A DNA stretch of 7,206 bases, taken from an uncultured Prevotellaceae bacterium (GTDB taxonomy: Bacteria > Bacteroidota > Bacteroidia > Bacteroidales > Muribaculaceae). A program made the translations under genes and the position numbers. The stretch is taken from positions 1 through 7,206 of the forward strand of contig CALAVD010000134.1 in the NCBI GenBank assembly GCA_937892085.1, read 5' to 3'. The notes beneath the pieces are model-generated. The model worked only from the letters and a program-made list of their open reading frames with translations. It searched no databases and was not told the origin of the DNA. This document shows positions 7,101 through 7,206 of the stretch, piece by piece (positions within the stretch are counted from its first letter, which is position 1; the number at the start of each line of letters is the position of its first letter).

Positions 7101-7147
7101 ATCATTGCGAGGATGCCCAGCAGTCTTCGTGTTAATTTGTTTACCAT
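4133..7147 (-). CDS. Secreted InlB-repeat surface protein, 1004 aa
   Basis: Large extracellular modular protein, probably a binding or adhesin-like factor; no catalytic motif seen. Modules in order: signal peptide 1-28 (MVNKLTRR basic start, then LLGILAMMVLMM, cleavage likely after ARA); 30-133, a beta-sandwich resembling SusE/F or CBM-type modules (YYLAGDFSNWGTGKIEM); 136-233, InlB-type repeat 1 with the GSAQAP insertion; 234-311, an Ig-like bacterial module (FTGSQITPTV...LGTDYEVAYG...VTITGIGKYKGTV); 313-461, repeats 2 and 3; 462-575, a second beta-sandwich; 576-817, repeats 4-6; 818-950, a C-terminal domain (WATYIGAYNLVKPEGVKVYVV...IPAGVGVLLYG) common in Bacteroidales secreted proteins; 955-1004, a sorting-like ending VKYVNMSGVTSNVPFRGINI...DGTTRTVKVVK. 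The gene is complete. The ATG at 7147 starts the signal peptide with no closer alternative. Type IX secretion and surface attachment are inferred from the ending. Confidence 0.92.
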   Translation of the reverse strand: MVNKLTRRLLGILAMMVLMMTTSLSARAVSYYLAGDFSNWGTGKIEMESDGQGQWIVPSQAVYAGQEFKIVKVDGETETWYGYNDYHVTGDVVSNGTAIDVYTDNGNLDFQVSGMFRFVLVENGDHPQVTITYAPQPVTVKSGIQNGNVTVDPTQATPGQTITITATPAEGYYIEVGNITVEKTINGGSAQAPPLKGNPGVGQFITDIVAGENNTFTFAMPESPYGAQVSAEFQECITLTEEMFKAISEQDFTGSQITPTVECADGYNLVLGTDYEVAYGENVGPGENAGTVTITGIGKYKGTVTLSFTIKQGVHNVNITTDGNGTVTANPASSVKDTPVTLTITPNPGYELATLTVDGEVVTVTGDTYTFTMPDADVAVNATFNAIDYTITVAESENGTVTANPTTAHFGDNVTLTITPDEDCELVTLIVDGEEVTVEGNTYTFAMPSHSVAVSATFRALEVSYQINYGKGDPWAEVLTIAMTKDETTGKWATAANQEIEADYEAVLVKKVEGKDDVVMQAQADGKYWITNDKLGENIPMGTGGGYGNLLFKNMGLYTFTYDPATKNLVITGAFEYTITVNNTTPDYGTVEAPAKAKAGDEVTLTITPAEGYRVETLTVTYGEENTEVEVTDNTFTMPAGNVTVTVAFTRILTNNALTWNVPAEKGAIEVKVDDAAITSGTEVQEGKTVVVTVTPTAEWTVSKVSVNNEELTLADGTYTFEMPAAPAEIVVEFNAVEHNITVTENQYVTVVAPATAAAGTEVTITVTPNNADDIVVDGVVVNNGAVTVTDNEDGTYTFIMPEGAGGVTIDVTVKAMIQGVSFTADRNWATYIGAYNLVKPEGVKVYVVNGVVNDAVDITEIDYIPAGVGVLLYGTAGEDFTTPIYTDETSTSTSLLTGSATEAQAITSGYVLYNNNFIRSEEGTVAAHRCYLPATQVQGAPRMLKIGVSDVPTAIESIIAQGNVAGVKYVNMSGVTSNVPFRGINIAVITFTDGTTRTVKVVK
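4697..5422 (-). repeat. InlB-type repeats 4-6 of the 1004-aa protein
   Basis: Residues 576-817 hold three units. Unit 4 (YGTVEAPAKAKAGDEVTLTI...FTMPAGNVTVTVAF) and unit 5 (KGAIEVKVDD...FEMPAAPAEIVVEF) follow the family pattern. Unit 6 is more divergent (QYVTVVAPATAAAGTEVTITV...FIMPEGAGGVTIDV) and has lost the ATF ending. Divergence rises towards the C-terminus. Confidence 0.7.
5765..6211 (-). repeat. InlB-type repeats 2-3 of the 1004-aa protein
   Basis: Residues 313-461 are two closely similar tandem units of about 75 residues with the core NGTVTANP...VTLTITP...L.VDGE.VTV.G.TYTF.MP...VAV.ATF. They are the clearest pair in the window, so the tandem duplication looks fairly recent. Unit 3 is also the closest match to the third repeat of the neighbouring 807-residue protein. 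Confidence 0.75.
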
Positions 7148-7206
7148 AATGATTAATTGTTAGTTAATATATAGAATTATTTTTTTTAGTCTTTTCCCAC
7201 CCTCGG
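7148..7206 (-). promoter_or_regulatory. AT-rich leader of the 1004-aa gene (cut by window end)
   Basis: The 59 bases before the start codon are A/T-rich on the minus strand, with an A-tract (7181-7187 read as A) and no Shine-Dalgarno sequence, as expected for Bacteroidota. No TAnnTTTG -7 box is visible. The promoter probably lies beyond the window or is divergent from consensus. Confidence 0.3.

Overview
The window looks like a metagenomic contig from a gut-type Bacteroidales bacterium, probably of the Prevotella/Muribaculaceae kind. The evidence is the protein families: secreted modular proteins made of divergent InlB-type B-repeats, SusE/F-like beta-sandwich modules, a shared 'SNVPFxGxNI...DG' C-terminal segment and a DUF4886 protein. 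The leaders are AT-rich and lack Shine-Dalgarno sequences, which also fits this group. The genus cannot be fixed from sequence alone. Bases 1-23 are not biological: they match the 3' part of the Illumina TruSeq read-2 adapter, left on the contig end.

All three real genes are on the minus strand, so transcription runs from high to low coordinates. First is a 1004-residue secreted repeat protein (4133-7147, complete). Next comes a 216-base gap holding a strong hairpin just after the stop codon and several weaker inverted repeats. Then a 368-residue exported DUF4886 (SGNH-hydrolase-like) protein (2810-3916) follows. A 318-base gap is largely filled by a 183-base palindromic element with perfect 23-base terminal inverted repeats (2567-2749). 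Last is an 807-residue secreted repeat protein (68-2491, complete).

The two large proteins are modular relatives. Each has a signal peptide, a run of InlB-like repeats whose first unit carries the same insertion (containing GSAQAP), beta-sandwich modules, and matching C-terminal segments that look like type IX-type sorting signals. They are most likely secreted or surface-attached binding proteins. The DUF4886 protein has a signal peptide and an apparently intact Ser/Asp-His arrangement but lacks that C-terminal signal, so it may be a periplasmic esterase-like enzyme. The wide gaps suggest separate transcripts rather than one tight operon.

The most notable non-coding structure is the pair of intergenic hairpins that share an identical 16-base sequence (TATAGAACCCACCTTA). 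One is the tip of the 183-base element and the other is the putative terminator after the 1004-residue gene. This suggests a dispersed palindromic repeat family. I see no RNA genes, CRISPR array, transposase or complete insertion sequence.
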